Below are positions 47,007 through 56,165 of a stretch of DNA of 64,000 nt, piece after piece. The notes beneath the pieces are model-generated. The model saw only the letters and a list, made by a program, of their open reading frames with translations, did not search any database and had not been told where the DNA came from. Position 1 is the first letter of the stretch, and every line of letters begins with the position of its first letter. This DNA is from Capitulum mitella (lineage: Eukaryota; Arthropoda; Thecostraca; Pollicipedomorpha; Pollicipedidae): NCBI GenBank assembly GCA_030062745.1, contig CP099843.1:22782622-22846621 (forward strand). Reading direction: 5' to 3'. The position numbers and the translations under genes are program-made.

Positions 47007-47731
47007 TAGTAAAAATGAAAAACGTGCACATTTAGTCTTAAAACACCTACGCTTCACTAATTTGGATGCTTGATCATTATGTCCAAGTTTGTGAACCATT
47101 TCACCAAGAAGAATACGTTTTCAAAACATAAACACCTTTTGAGAGTTTCGTCCTTAAATTCATTTTCAGATGAGTGGGAAACCAACCCAAAGTAATCGTA
47201 CCAAACAAGAAACCAAGAAAGCGATCCGACTAGCCATTACCTCAGGCTAATACATGACCATAAAACAAAACTTCATGGTTTCTGCGGGGAAATATATCAA
47301 AAGCCTTCAAAGAATACAAGTGCCACGTTTCACAAATTAAACGTACCAGAAAAAAGCTTCCGTGGAGATGGTAAAGTTGGTTAAGTGGATGGCCTCTGGC
47401 TGGCTTTGGCGGACGTCCAGCTCGGGAGTGAGCTCTTCAGACACGTTCACGTAGGAGTCGTCCACTATCACCGTGGCATTGCCATCGTGATAATAGATTA
47501 TCCTGTCTGGGAACGTTTGGAACAATCATGCACCAGAGGCTGGAGACGGTAACCGTCGGCGTTACAAGAATCTCTCAGCCGTATAGTAAAGACCAGAAAC
47601 ATTTCAAGATGCGTTTGACAGCATTATTTGCCTAATCAACACAACTTTGATGCAAAACTGTCTTACTACAAATTCAAGATGAGTTTGACAGCATTATTTG
47701 CCTAATTAACACAACTCTGACGCCAGACTTA

Positions 47732-47814
<83 letters not shown>

Positions 47815-50800
47815 CGGACCTGTTTGACGATAAGAATCAGCATACCTCTCTGAAATTTGTCTAAACCGGCAAGCATCAACTTCAAACATTAATATGGAAA
47901 AATTCAACTTAGCAAACGAAATAGTTCGGTGTAAGCATCGCTTTGTCCCACGTGAAAGTTTGCCAGCTCTTCGGGCACAATGTCAAAGCTTACCTTTGTA
48001 AACTTCCGTACAATTCGTTATGTTCCACTCGGTTTTGCACTTTTCCCACGACACTTCTTTGTTCATTGAGGAAAACAAATACAGAAGTGACCAGGCGACG
48101 ACAACGCTGCCATAGACGGCAATCAAGAAGGACAGCAGCACCATGGCGTAGCCAAATCCTGGGAGGACACGTCTATTAATGGTACGAATTTCGCGAACAT
48201 ATCAAGGATGCAGAACGATTGCCTCGCACGCGCTATAAATGTGATAGACATCCATCAAGATCAGGGTTAATACACAATACAGAAGGCTGCTTTTGCAGCT
48301 CTATCCAAATCGGACACCAGCAGAAAGTGAGCCATCAGGCCCTCAACCACCGGATTCAGAAGCCACCAGGAACGAAACCGAACGTGGCCGAAAAGGTCCG
48401 GGAATCAAACCGGGAAACGGAGGCAGCCCTGGCGTCTGCTCCGTCAAGCGCACCATGTACTCACCGGCGAATATCGGGGCAAACTTCCACACCTGGATGG
48501 CGCTGCGGCTGGAGAACTGGCCCAGGGCGAACTCCATGTAGAAGGTCGGCAGGCCCACCAGCAGCGTCAGCAGCAGGTACACGCAGAGGAAGCTCACTGT
48601 GGCGGGGCGGCGAGCCGTCACTGACAGGAAATCAGCATACTACGAACTCGCAGCAGCTCCCGTGACCGTGCCCCACCGTCTGAGCACACGCATGCAGTGG
48701 AGTCCAGCGATTCAAACGCTGAATACCCATCGGCGGCATGTGAAAAAGATGGAAATGGTACTTTAGATCAGAGGCGCAGCCAGGACTTTCTGAAGGGGGA
48801 GCTAAGTGTGAACTGAAATCAGACGAAAACCGCCTGCCGGGAAGACGATGTGTAGCGGTTTTCACAAAAAATGCGGGCCTAAGGGGGGAGGGCCGAGTCC
48901 CCTTGGCTGCGTTTGTGCTACAGATGTATGATAAGAACGACAGTACTGTGAAGCACTTTGGTCGTTCACACCCATGTTCAAGCATTTCTAGTCGAGGTAC
49001 AATCCTGAGACTACGTGGAAGCGCTGGAAGCAATGGTTCTGTGCGTACAGCTGCGGTAACAGCCAACGCAAGAACTCGGACAGAGTTCACAGGTCATTTA
49101 TGCACTGTACATCACTCTGTGCCATTCATAATGTGTGCGTATTCATATTATATACACATGTGTGCGTTTGTCTGTGTGTGTGCGCGCATGCATGTGTATA
49201 AAGTGTCGTCAAATGTGCGCCGCGTAGTTCAGCAGTAAGATTCCCACCAAAAACTTCCACAAGAACTCGCCACCCGAGTCCCTTCGGTGTCACAAGGAAG
49301 TTTGTCAACGACTTAGGCCTCTCGATACCTAAAGCGGCCGCGCTAAAAATTGGAATCCACAGTGTCGTGACTTCTCTGAAAAGAATCGAACAATAGCTGT
49401 ATGCAGACTTTTTTTGGAAAGGTTATAATTCATGTCAAAAATTCGCCAGCGAGGTGCTTTGTTATGCCCACACAAGCAGAGTTATCATGTCTTTTCGGAT
49501 CGGGCAAGAGATTAGTGTAGTAAATGCCAAACCATGCTTTTCTCAGAGCATTTATATGGCTTATTTCATAGCAATTCCATCATGTCTTGTCCAACGTTCA
49601 CCTGGAACCAGACATAAGTGGCATGAGCCACCCAAAAATAACTGCGTCTTCCTCCATCTAATTCGATCATTTTCCATGAAACGCTTCCTTAGTTCAGGAT
49701 GAGTGCACTAGCACCTCGTGAACAGGCCAAACCGCATGGGAAACCTACAGCCTCGTCCACTCACCTCTCCCAGGCCGTTATCAGTCGTGAACATTTCACA
49801 ATGCCCGTGCCGTTTTCGAAGGCAAATCTTATGTTGATTTCGGCCATTGTTTGTATTTTTGTGTCCTAAAACGGTAAAACATTTTCGTCCTTTTCTGGCA
49901 CTTATCACCGAATTTTCCTTTGCCTCTGGATAGAACATGACATCGGCGTAACTGGAAGGTAGAGAAATGCTCGCCAAGTGCATTAATAAATAGGTAACGA
50001 TCCAAATGACCCAAGTCTTGAAGTAAAGCAGAAAGCGGCTCGTGTGGGCAGGTTGAAGGGATAAAACCTCAAACATAGCACGTGGCATTAAACTTCTAAA
50101 GTGAGCGGAGCGATATCAATACTTCGTCAATTCGTAGTGAAGTTCCACCAAGCGTAAGCTGTAGTATAGTGTACATACTTTGCAAACACTACAGATATTC
50201 TTCCACTCTGGCCAAACGTAGCCGGTGCTTCACGACGCCATCTTGTTTCGTCAACACATGCCAGCTGCAGCGCACCCTTCACCTCCGCTTACCACCCCAC
50301 GGTCACCCAGACGGCGCCGCCCAAACCGCTGGCGCAGGCAGCCGTCGGGTCGGGGCTCTGGATTTCTCCGGCTCTCAAAAGTCGCCGACCGGTTCCGTCC
50401 AGCCGGGCGTGACTCGGGCGGGAGAGCGCGGAGGGCGGTACGTGAGCCGTGGGGGTTCACGGAGCCGTCACGGCGCGGCACACAATGCCGCCGCCGCACT
50501 GTCGGCCCGGCCGGCCGGCGAGGCCTGACGGATCGGCCGTGGAGGCGGCGGCGCGGACGGAGTCGCCCGGGGCGACGCCTGAGGGTCTGACGGAGGAGTT
50601 TACCCTGCGGATTTCCTACCGTCGCGGTGGGGGATTCAGGTCCCGTCCCCGCCCGTGCCGGCGCCAGTACATCTGTAAAAGTCCACGTCTGGTGCTGGCA
50701 GGGAGGCTGGCACGGACATCGCCACGCTGCGGAACATTTTTCCGCATGGAAACCGCGACTGCCGTCATCGACACTCTGCAGCGTTTGTTAACGACGATCC

Positions 50801-53049
50801 ACCGCCGTCTCAAAATCCTGCCTCCGTGACATCTCTCCGCGAGAGCAGAAATCCTTCATCACAGTGGGCGACCCCCCCCCCTCCCCTCCTACTGGGCCCG
50901 GCGGGAGACTGACCTCCGTATTTGTGCGTCATGTAGGGAATCCTCCAGATGGTGGCCAGGTCGGTGCCGATGCCCAGCCGGGAGACGATCGACGTCAACC
51001 GGCACACGTACGAGCCGTCCATCACGTCCTCCTCGCTGCCGTCCGTCTCCGTGTCGTCATCGGAGCCGTCATCGGCAGTCTGGCGACGTCAGCCGCAGCA
51101 CGCCACATCAGGACATATCAGACGGCATCAAGCGACATCAGACAACAGCAGACGACGTCAAGCCACGTTTAGTGACAGGTCACATATGCTCACCTCAGGC
51201 CACACCAGCTTACATCAGACACCGGGTGGCATCACATGATATCATGTACATCAGATATCATCTATATCAAGTATCAGACCACATCAAATGGTGTCAGGCG
51301 TCTCAGATGACACCAAGCAACATCAAACGACTTGAGACGACACTAGACCACATTAGATGACTTAAAAGCTCGACAGACAACATCGGGCAACATCAAATGA
51401 CAGACACATCATGACAGACACGTGGCAGAAACATGAAGGGCACACCAGGGGTGGTTGACGGCATTGTTCTAACGACCACGAAAACAGGCAACGTCAATTC
51501 ACCATCAAACAGAAATAATAAATTTTGTGCCAGGTGTACAACAATGTTTCTGGTGGAATTAGATATCGCAAGCCCTACTGTTCTGTATGTACTTCAAACA
51601 CAGATTTCTTCATTAGCATCATGTCTAAAGACAAAAATAACCCAGCCACAAAAAAAAACACATACAAGAGGCCTCTCCCTGCTTTCCCTTGACCTTGAGG
51701 GAGGGAATGCTGGTAATCATGTGACCATGACTGTTTTTTGTGTCTTATTGGCTTATCGAATTACAATTTTTTGTCGTCCAACGAAAAATTTAGCGTATAC
51801 GTCACAACACGCGCACTGTAATTGAGCTGGACATGTGTCGCATCGCCAAGACGAGCACTTGGCTCCCACTGAGGATGCACGCCTTCCAGGTTGTGGACGG
51901 CTCCAAGTCAAACTGCCGTTGGGTCAAGGTTGGGCGTTGTCCGATGAAACACGCGCCGACGAAATTCTCCTCCACTTCTCGGTTTGCATCTCGGACGGTT
52001 CTCCTAAAGTATGGGCGGCTGGAGGACAACCTTGACCACATACGGTTGACTTAGAACTCCTGGCCGACCTTCTCAGCTCCATTGGTCACGTTCCGCCATC
52101 AATTCCACAAAGTCACGTGCCTTGGAGCTGCAACCGTGTAGGACCACTGACGCAATTCATAGGATGAGCCGCGCTGGATTAGGCTCCAGCATTAAAAGCC
52201 TCTGATCCGGCTCCCAAAAAATCCCGTACTTCCATGCATACACGTAAAGTAGCTGTTCTACAGGTAATTATCTTGGCTTCCTACCACGCAATGCGGTCTT
52301 CAGCCAAGCGTAATAAGTAGCACCGGCAGCAAAGATACAAGGCAAAAACATGCCTCTGGGCCTAATCCTGCTTTCATGACCAATTTCTTTGAGAATTTGA
52401 ATGTTGTCCCGATCAAAATGCAGGTGAACAGTAGAGTCAGTTACCTTCACAAAAGGGCTGGGCTACATTCGAGCAGGATCAGCCCCAATGACGCGGCCAT
52501 CCGAGACCGAAGCGACCGTGCACTACAGCCATTTCATGCGCTATCGTGAGGAAGATCTCGACCGAACCGCTGGCTGACTCAGTTTTTTCTGCCAGTCGGC
52601 ATGTACTCGACTGGGCTGGCATGAAAACAGCTAGGCTTACCTTCGGCTGTTTGTTAGAGAGGCAGCGGCGGTGTGGCCTAGAAGGTCGCGAGGCCAGGCA
52701 ACTACCAGCTGATTCGCTCGACCGGAAAATAATGACCCCCAGCGCACGAGCCGGCAAGGTTTTAGGCCCAAATAACTCAGTACACTGGAGGCCGTCGCAT
52801 AAACAACGCGAACTCCAGTCAGCTGTAATTACGCAGCCAGCGGTGTTCAGCAATACTGCAAAGAACATGCCTTTCTAGAAAATTTTGCCATGAGCAATCC
52901 AGCATCTCTAGTCGTGTCTGCCGAGGAAAAACGAAAATTCCTCGCGGATATTTAGATGCTAAAATATCATTTGATTCCAAAATTATTTTCAAATTGATTT
53001 AGGCTCATACCGCATTATACCGCTGACAATGGAAACGATATAGCGGGAT

Positions 53050-53098
<49 letters not shown>

Positions 53099-55466
53099 TG
53101 AGTCACAACGATGAGGATGATAAATCAGATGAACCGTTCTAACACACCACAACAGATTTGTTGCTTAACGAGGCTTCACCACACTGATTTTGGTATCCAC
53201 CCTCGTGTTTCGCGCATTGCTCCCTTAAAACACATCGCCACGATAGAAACCAACTGTTACCAATCTCGATCCTTGCTGCCCAGCCATTCGACAGCCTCCG
53301 GACCGCCTCCCACTTTGGAATGTCGTCATCATTTCCAAGCGTTTCGGTAAAACGTCGCGAAAGGAGAAAGGAGGTGGACCCTGCTCGCGTCTCAAACAAG
53401 TGTTCACCCAAGTTGGGCCCTGGGGATGAGATGGTCCCTTTAAAATTGTCGGCGGCGAAGCAGATAAAAAGATTTACGGGACATCCAGCTCTAATTCGTG
53501 TAGAAAACAGCATAACACTAGATGACATATTTTCACACATGTATGATTTATCTCGCAAAAGACGCATCAACAGAAACATGTTTGCATCACTGAGGCCTAA
53601 AATTTAAGCGGGCCGGACCCTCTCTCCCACTTGCCCTTGTGTGTGCCCCCGATTACAGAACGACGCCCTTCGCCACGACTGAGCGCTGTAAAGCGTCTTC
53701 CTTAAAAACGGAACGACGGGAGGGTGCAAAATTCATCCACTGGCGTTACGCCAGCGGTTATGGGTTACGCCAGCGGCTGAACTTAGCACAGTTAAAAACG
53801 CGATGAGAGTCTAAAATTATCTACGATGACTTGTGTGATTTATAGATGACACCTATACGTTCCGGTGTAGCAATTTTTATGTTTCTTAATGATTCGGCCG
53901 AATATATCAGTGTACTTTTCTTGTACCTACTTCATGTTCATTTTCTTCTGCATCAACTGGCAGTTTTCCAAAAGCCAGTGGAAATATGCAGCCCCTTTCT
54001 TTCGAAAACCGAAGTCAATACATTTCCAGCCTCAAGTTTTAGGAAGTGCTGGATTTTATTGCACATTTCGATTATTTAGTTACCTGTCTTATTTTCAAAA
54101 TGTAGAAATAAAGCAAACGAGATGAGAGAAATCCATTTTGGGGTAGGCTAGGATTCACGGAACGAAACTGCGCCCAACTGTCAACACATGGGCTGGGTCC
54201 CAAATAGCAGCCACTGCGCAAATACTTCGTCTCGCATGCTTCAGCCTCAAAAGAAACGCTATTCCTGTGTCATCAACAGACAGCCGTGAGTCTGTTTGCT
54301 GCGCGACTGTTGATCTTGTTGCGCACTTCCGTTCTTGGTCAGAATCTTTTATATTACATTTTGAATCATTCAGAAAGTACGTCTAATAATTATTCAAACA
54401 AGACACTGGAACAATGGACACTTGAGGTCTCGACGCCTTTTTTCGGTGACCGAATTAGGACGCAGTCGCACACGTCGATAGATAAAGTGGGGCCTCTTGA
54501 AGCAGAATCTTATCGCGAATCCCTACTTCACCTTCCACATACCTGACAACCAATGCCCGTCCGTATGGTATCATTCGTGGTGTGGTTACAGCAGTCTGAA
54601 CCGCAAAGCTGCATGGTTCGTTGACTTGTGCAGCGCATCTTGCAACATCAATAGCGCAAAGAGAAGCCCGTCGGTGAAGCCAGTCTGTTTCGATGAAGTC
54701 AATCGGTTTACATTGAAACCATCGTCCCTCTGACCAGGAATATCGACAGGGGCATTCCGAAACCCGCCTCCGATATATAAACAGCGTAATTCCCGCCTAT
54801 CCCGTCTGTCCTCATCTGCTATTTCTCTAGCACCAGTACTGCTATCGCTAGGACACATGGTAGTGCTATTGCCTTCTATACCGTCACGGAAATTACTGCT
54901 ACTATCATGATCATGTCTACCGCTACCGGTGCCACGTTGCTCCCACTCACCGGGAGGACAGAGACGCCCTGGATCGTGGACACAGGCTTGTCGTCACCGC
55001 CGCGAGGCACAACCGGCAGGCCGTCACTGCCGGCGTCCTGGTCGTCGTAGATGGGCACCACCAGCTGGCCCGAAAGGCCGTCCTCAACCACTTCGACGGC
55101 CGAGGGCCGGCGCGTCCAGCTGCCGCGGCGGCGCACAGTCAGCTGATCCGCATCTCCGGCCGCCGACGAACGGCGGGAGGGGCTCGCCTGGGGCACGGCC
55201 AGCTGTTCGGGGTCCCCCACTGCGGAGGGCCGGCGAGACCGGATCACTGCGGGCGCGGCCGGGTGTTCGGGGTCCCCCACTGCGGAGGAACGGCGAGACA
55301 GGGCCGTCTGAGGCACGGTCAGGTGGCCCATTCCTCCGTCGGCGGAGGGGTGAAGCGGACGGTTTGCCTGCGGCGCGCTCAGATGGCCTAGGAGGTCGTC
55401 TGCTCCGTCCCCGGAAACCAGTCGACGGTGCGCGGAACTCGGAGAGGCGTGTATCACCCTATCGAC
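35244..55466 (-). CDS. Divergent SLC6-family (neurotransmitter:sodium symporter) transporter, 14 exons seen
   Basis: Joined 5' to 3' on the minus strand, the exons give 984 residues in one frame (2955 bases): a ~190-residue acidic/Arg-Ser-rich N-terminus, twelve membrane helices in SLC6 order and a ~230-residue C-terminal tail. Family marks include WRIPYM in helix 1, GLPTFYMEFALGQF in helix 2, AWSLLYLFSS in helix 3, the WEKC-x8-NC loop with five N-glycosylation sequons, IWLDAFGQ in helix 6, and GPELLLIV with PGPPVWSALFFLLL at helix 8. Key residues are changed: helix-1 Asn to Thr, helix-7 Asn to His, the helix-8 Asp-Ser pair to Lys-Tyr, and the helix-3 Tyr to Gly. The start exon is not identified; an in-frame ATG at 55536-55538 is an alternative if the first acceptor is unused. 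Substrate unknown; no orthologue assigned. Confidence 0.9.
35466..36135 (-). repeat. 31-bp minisatellite that duplicates the last-exon 3' splice site
   Basis: Block CTCCTGAAACA starts at 35463, then 35494, 35525, 35556 and 35587 (step exactly 31), with a CTCTTGAAACA variant at 35618; it decays over about 15 more units to about 36135. On the minus strand each unit reads TGTCCGTGTTTCAG/GAGCC, the same as the real acceptor CCATGTTTCAG/GAGCT. In the reading phase of the gene, the first five upstream copies would give Glu-Pro-Gly or Glu-Pro-Arg and then a stop. Confidence 0.88.
36136..37481 (-). other. Last SLC6 intron: AT-rich tracts and telomere-like run
   Basis: It contains TAA/AAT-type tracts (about 36496-36600), a poly-A-rich stretch, the telomere-like run at 36741-36790 and no recognised exon. 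AT-rich frames such as the one at 36422-36670 are low-complexity artefacts. Confidence 0.6.
36741..36790. repeat. Interstitial arthropod telomere motif, (TAACC)10
   Basis: Ten perfect TAACC units (TTAGG on the minus strand) are followed by degenerate CCAAC- and CCTAGC-type units to about 36835. TTAGG is the usual telomere motif of arthropods. Confidence 0.9.
37482..37715 (-). CDS. SLC6 exon, cytoplasmic tail part 2
   Basis: A 234-nt, phase-0 exon (acceptor CCCCTGCAG, donor GTGAGC). It encodes MMQKQLTSLSKKVVIKE, a Ser/Thr-rich stretch, SRRKSILVQ (possible kinase site) and STADAAQT. Without the donor, the frame continues to a TGA at 37278 through sequence of intron type; the spliced form is preferred because it joins the last exon in phase. 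Confidence 0.8.
38244..38489 (-). CDS. SLC6 exon, cytoplasmic tail part 1
   Basis: A 246-nt, phase-0 exon (acceptor GTCGCCGCAG, donor GTCAGT). It begins GSLWRPDVAWGPVKEQHRWE, matching the L-P---WGP segment after helix 12 of SLC6 proteins. It ends in a charged helix EELRRALQRKL. Confidence 0.82.
38921..39085 (-). CDS. SLC6 exon, transmembrane helix 12
   Basis: A 165-nt, phase-0 exon (acceptor TTTTGCCAG, donor GTGAGA). It encodes GLLLFGIINYTVPMYADEPL, then a hydrophobic helix and ALRPRKEGQ at the cytoplasmic side. Confidence 0.88.
39734..39934 (-). CDS. SLC6 exon, transmembrane helices 10 and 11
   Basis: A 201-nt, phase-0 exon. Donor GTGAGT (after GTA, Val) is preferred to GTAGTG three bases earlier because it is closer to consensus and restores the helix-11/12 register. 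It encodes HGLYLVSALDRHLLTWGPLL, AGAVESIALCWVYGVQKW and WWTTAWKFVIPIVHV. W-YG--K and W-F-IP are family marks. Confidence 0.9.
40251..40495 (-). CDS. SLC6 exon, transmembrane helices 8 and 9
   Basis: A 245-nt exon, phase 1 to phase 0 (acceptor GCGCCAG, donor GTGAGT). It encodes GPELLLIVTSQAMLLLPGPP, VWSALFFLLLAVVGHKYLCF and, after R-RRKR, a long hydrophobic helix. The family motif GLDSSFGG is replaced by GHKYLCFW, so the Asp/Ser of the second sodium site is lost. A minisatellite abuts its acceptor. Confidence 0.9.
40496..40880 (-). repeat. ~20-bp minisatellite next to the helix-8 exon
   Basis: Imperfect units such as CAGACCGGCCGTCAGACAA and GTCATACGGCAGACCAG start at the exon edge and run for about 380 bases. 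On the minus strand they read TCTGACGG and TCTGCCG, repeating branch-site-like CTGAC words upstream of the acceptor. Long open frames on the plus strand are by-products. Confidence 0.8.
40881..41664 (-). other. Rest of the intron between the helix 6-7 and helix 8-9 exons
   Basis: Nothing recognised. Confidence 0.4.
41665..41893 (-). CDS. SLC6 exon, transmembrane helices 6 and 7
   Basis: A 229-nt exon, phase 0 to phase 1 (donor GTGAGT). The acceptor CGGCAG before IWLDAFGQ is chosen because helix 6 of the family starts VW-DA--QIFFSL. Reading further upstream adds CGRLSRPLNAAPGRQ and cannot be fully excluded. It encodes GSRHRFRHNVRRD where the family has SYNKFHNN--RD, so the helix-7 sodium-ligand Asn is His. 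Confidence 0.85.
42050..42365 (-). repeat. 30-bp minisatellite upstream of the helix 6-7 exon
   Basis: About ten units of GTCAGAAGACATTTCTGTCG with a GACAGGGCAC-type end run in the intron, starting about 155 bases from the 3' splice site. On the minus strand each unit contains CTTCTGACGT, again a branch-site-like CTGAC. Confidence 0.85.
42366..44523 (-). other. SLC6 intron before the helix 6-7 exon, unique part
   Basis: No exon or repeat was recognised apart from a small TTTC tract near 44049. Confidence 0.4.
44524..44664 (-). CDS. SLC6 exon, transmembrane helix 5
   Basis: A 141-nt, phase-0 exon (acceptor ATTTTTCAG, donor GTCAGT). It encodes VLNAVASLLACFFVLIIIIG, then VLAVNDGAYRGLNYLFSFPW and TNVGRSE. 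The G----L-YLF-P-W end matches the loop before helix 6. Confidence 0.88.
45078..45210 (-). CDS. SLC6 exon, transmembrane helix 4
   Basis: A 133-nt exon, phase 2 to phase 0 (acceptor CGGCCGCAG, donor GTGCGT). It encodes YDVADKACADCGIRYQNWRL then ILCLLVIWCFISFSFTRKV, matching the F-W-L-LCL--AW pattern of helix 4. Downstream (on the minus strand) the intron begins next to an 11-base C-run. Confidence 0.88.
45211..47346 (-). other. SLC6 intron before the helix-4 exon
   Basis: It holds facing C- and G-runs at about 45768-45845, a decayed transposon end of the GGGGGGGCAAAT type, and an alternating AT tract at 46944-47000. No exon is recognised. Confidence 0.45.
46944..47000. repeat. (TA)n microsatellite
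   Basis: Nearly perfect TA repeats about 57 bases long in an intron. Confidence 0.9.
47347..47506 (-). CDS. SLC6 exon, glycosylated extracellular loop 2
   Basis: A 160-nt exon, phase 1 in and phase 2 out. The acceptor TTCCCAG at 47507 is used because the alternative CAGACAG would create TAA at once. It has sequons NAT, NVS and NFT. It ends AFFW at the start of helix 4. Confidence 0.85.
47603..47734. repeat. 70-bp tandem duplication
   Basis: Two copies sharing TTTGACAGCATTATTTGCC and CACAACT start at 47603 and 47673, with a few differences. They lie in the SLC6 intron next to a CA/TA microsatellite. Confidence 0.85.
47735..47812. repeat. (CA)n(TA)n compound microsatellite
   Basis: About 20 CA units are followed by about 18 TA units. 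Confidence 0.9.
47994..48158 (-). CDS. SLC6 exon, transmembrane helix 3 and start of extracellular loop 2
   Basis: A 165-nt exon, phase 1 to phase 1 (acceptor CCTCCCAG, donor GTAAGC). It encodes FGYAMVLLSFLIAVYGSVVV, AWSLLYLFSS and the WEKCKTEWNITNCTE loop. Both cysteines of the conserved loop disulphide are kept. The second Tyr of the family YY pair is Gly. Confidence 0.9.
48465..48596 (-). CDS. SLC6 exon, transmembrane helix 2
   Basis: A 132-nt exon, phase 1 to phase 1. It encodes VSFLCVYLLLTLLVGLPTFY, then MEFALGQFSS and FAPIFAG. Acceptor CGCCACAG is chosen because it keeps the helix 1-2 spacing closest to the family. A second acceptor 24 bases upstream (CTGTCAG, exon end 48620) is also in frame and would add VTARRPAT. 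Confidence 0.85.
48772..48912 (+). mobile_element. Dispersed short repeat, copy 2
   Basis: It starts GAGGCGCAGCCAGGACTTTC and runs through ACTGAAATCAGACGAAAACC, AGACGATGTGTAG and AAATGCGGGCCTAAGG, ending CCCCTTGGCTGCG. It aligns over its length with the minus-strand copy at 22783-22938. Copy length and ends suggest a non-autonomous DNA transposon of about 150 bases. Confidence 0.8.
49210..49290 (+). mobile_element. Possible tRNA-derived SINE head
   Basis: TAGTTCAGCAG (49225-49235) fits the polymerase III box A pattern TRGYNNARNNG. CACCCGAGTCC (49271-49281) matches box B at 7 of 11 positions, 46 bases downstream. No tRNA fold was verified and no second copy was found, so this is weak. Confidence 0.25.
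50914..51079 (-). CDS. SLC6 exon, transmembrane helix 1
   Basis: A 166-nt exon (acceptor CGCCAG, donor GTCAGT), ending in phase 1. It encodes the acidic TADDGSDDDTETDGSEEDVM, then SIVSRLGIGTDLATIWRIPYM and THKYG. Against the usual AVGLGNVWRFP motif, the sodium-ligand Asn is Thr and the GLG is DLA. A minisatellite abuts its 3' splice site. Confidence 0.85.
51080..51430 (-). repeat. Degenerate minisatellite next to the helix-1 exon
   Basis: Words such as ACATCAGACGACATCAG recur with a loose 10-20-base step from the exon edge outward. On the minus strand they read TGTCTGATGTCG, again with CTGAT branch-site-like words just upstream of the acceptor. Confidence 0.7.
51431..54950 (-). other. SLC6 intron between the N-terminal and helix-1 exons
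   Basis: A (TA)n tract lies at about 53052-53098. No further exon or gene was recognised. Confidence 0.45.
53052..53098. repeat. (TA)n microsatellite
   Basis: About 47 bases of alternating TA, ending TACATATATG. Confidence 0.9.
54951..55466 (-). CDS. SLC6 exon, cytoplasmic N-terminus with Arg-Ser repeats
   Basis: A 516-nt exon, phase 0 at both ends (acceptor GTGTGTCTCAG, donor GTGAGT). It contains three to four repeats of about 24 residues with the core RRSSAVGDPE or RRPSAVGDPE, then an acidic stretch around IYDDQDAG. The RRxS sites are typical basophilic-kinase sites. It is poor in hydrophobic residues, as expected for the cytoplasmic N-terminus. No start codon lies between its acceptor and VDRVIHA, so a further 5' exon is needed. 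Confidence 0.8.
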
Positions 55467-55674
55467 CTGAGACACACAGAAGATCATCAGAATCTCACAT
55501 TTAAAACACATTCGCTCTTGTTCGATCAGCACCCACATCGGACAAAAAAAAACAGCTGCTTCACTTCAATCTTGACAGCGTTAACTGCTTGTGTCATTTT
55601 GCGAAACAGTGCCGTTTTACCAAAAAGCAATATCACACTGTGCAACTGTTGCGCTTTATACACATATATGTGCG

Positions 55675-55729
<55 letters not shown>

Positions 55730-55731
<2 letters not shown>

Positions 55732-55891
55732 TCAGCGTCCGTTGACTCACTCGACAGGTGACATCAAGCTCAAACGGCAACAACATATTTGTATTCATAT
55801 ATATATATATATATATATATAAGCTTGACATCAATATATATATATATATAAGCTTGACATCAATATATATATATATATGCATATATATATT

Positions 55892-55933
<42 letters not shown>

Positions 55934-56165
55934 GGCTTGACATCAAGCTTAAACGGCAACAACTTATTTGTATTCATATATATATATATATATATAACTT
56001 ATAAACGGTTATATAATAAACGGTTGCCGTTTATAGGTTGATAATCATAGTTATATATATATATATATATATTTATTTATATTTATATATATATATATGA
56101 ATACAAATATGCTGTTGCCGTTTAAGCTTGATGTCAGCTGTCGAGTGAGTCAACGGACGCTGAGT
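55730..56165. mobile_element. MITE with ~70-bp inverted ends and TA-repeat core
   Basis: The left end ACTCAGCGTCCGTTGACTC (55730 on) and the right end (to 56165) are complementary over about 70 bases, including CGACAG-TGACATCAAGC, AAACGGCAACA and TTTGTATTCATATAT. The core is TA microsatellite broken by several partial copies of AAGCTTGACATCAATATA and AAACGGCAACAAC, so the inner end has been copied repeatedly. There is no coding potential; frames here are repeat artefacts. Confidence 0.85.

Larger units (their letters stand above)
48597..50913 (-). other. SLC6 intron between helices 1 and 2
   Basis: It holds a dispersed repeat (48772-48912) and a possible tRNA-derived SINE head (49210-49290). 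A G+C-rich block lies at about 50250-50660. No exon was recognised; frames in the G+C block are open in several directions and so are not evidence. Confidence 0.45.

Noticed and set aside
51080..51430. Possible CRISPR-like array of short repeats
   Set aside because: The units are degenerate, have no constant spacer length and lie in a eukaryotic intron; it is a minisatellite. The same holds for 35466-36135 and 42050-42365.
55526..55894. Ile-Tyr repeat frames
   Set aside because: Translation of TA microsatellite.
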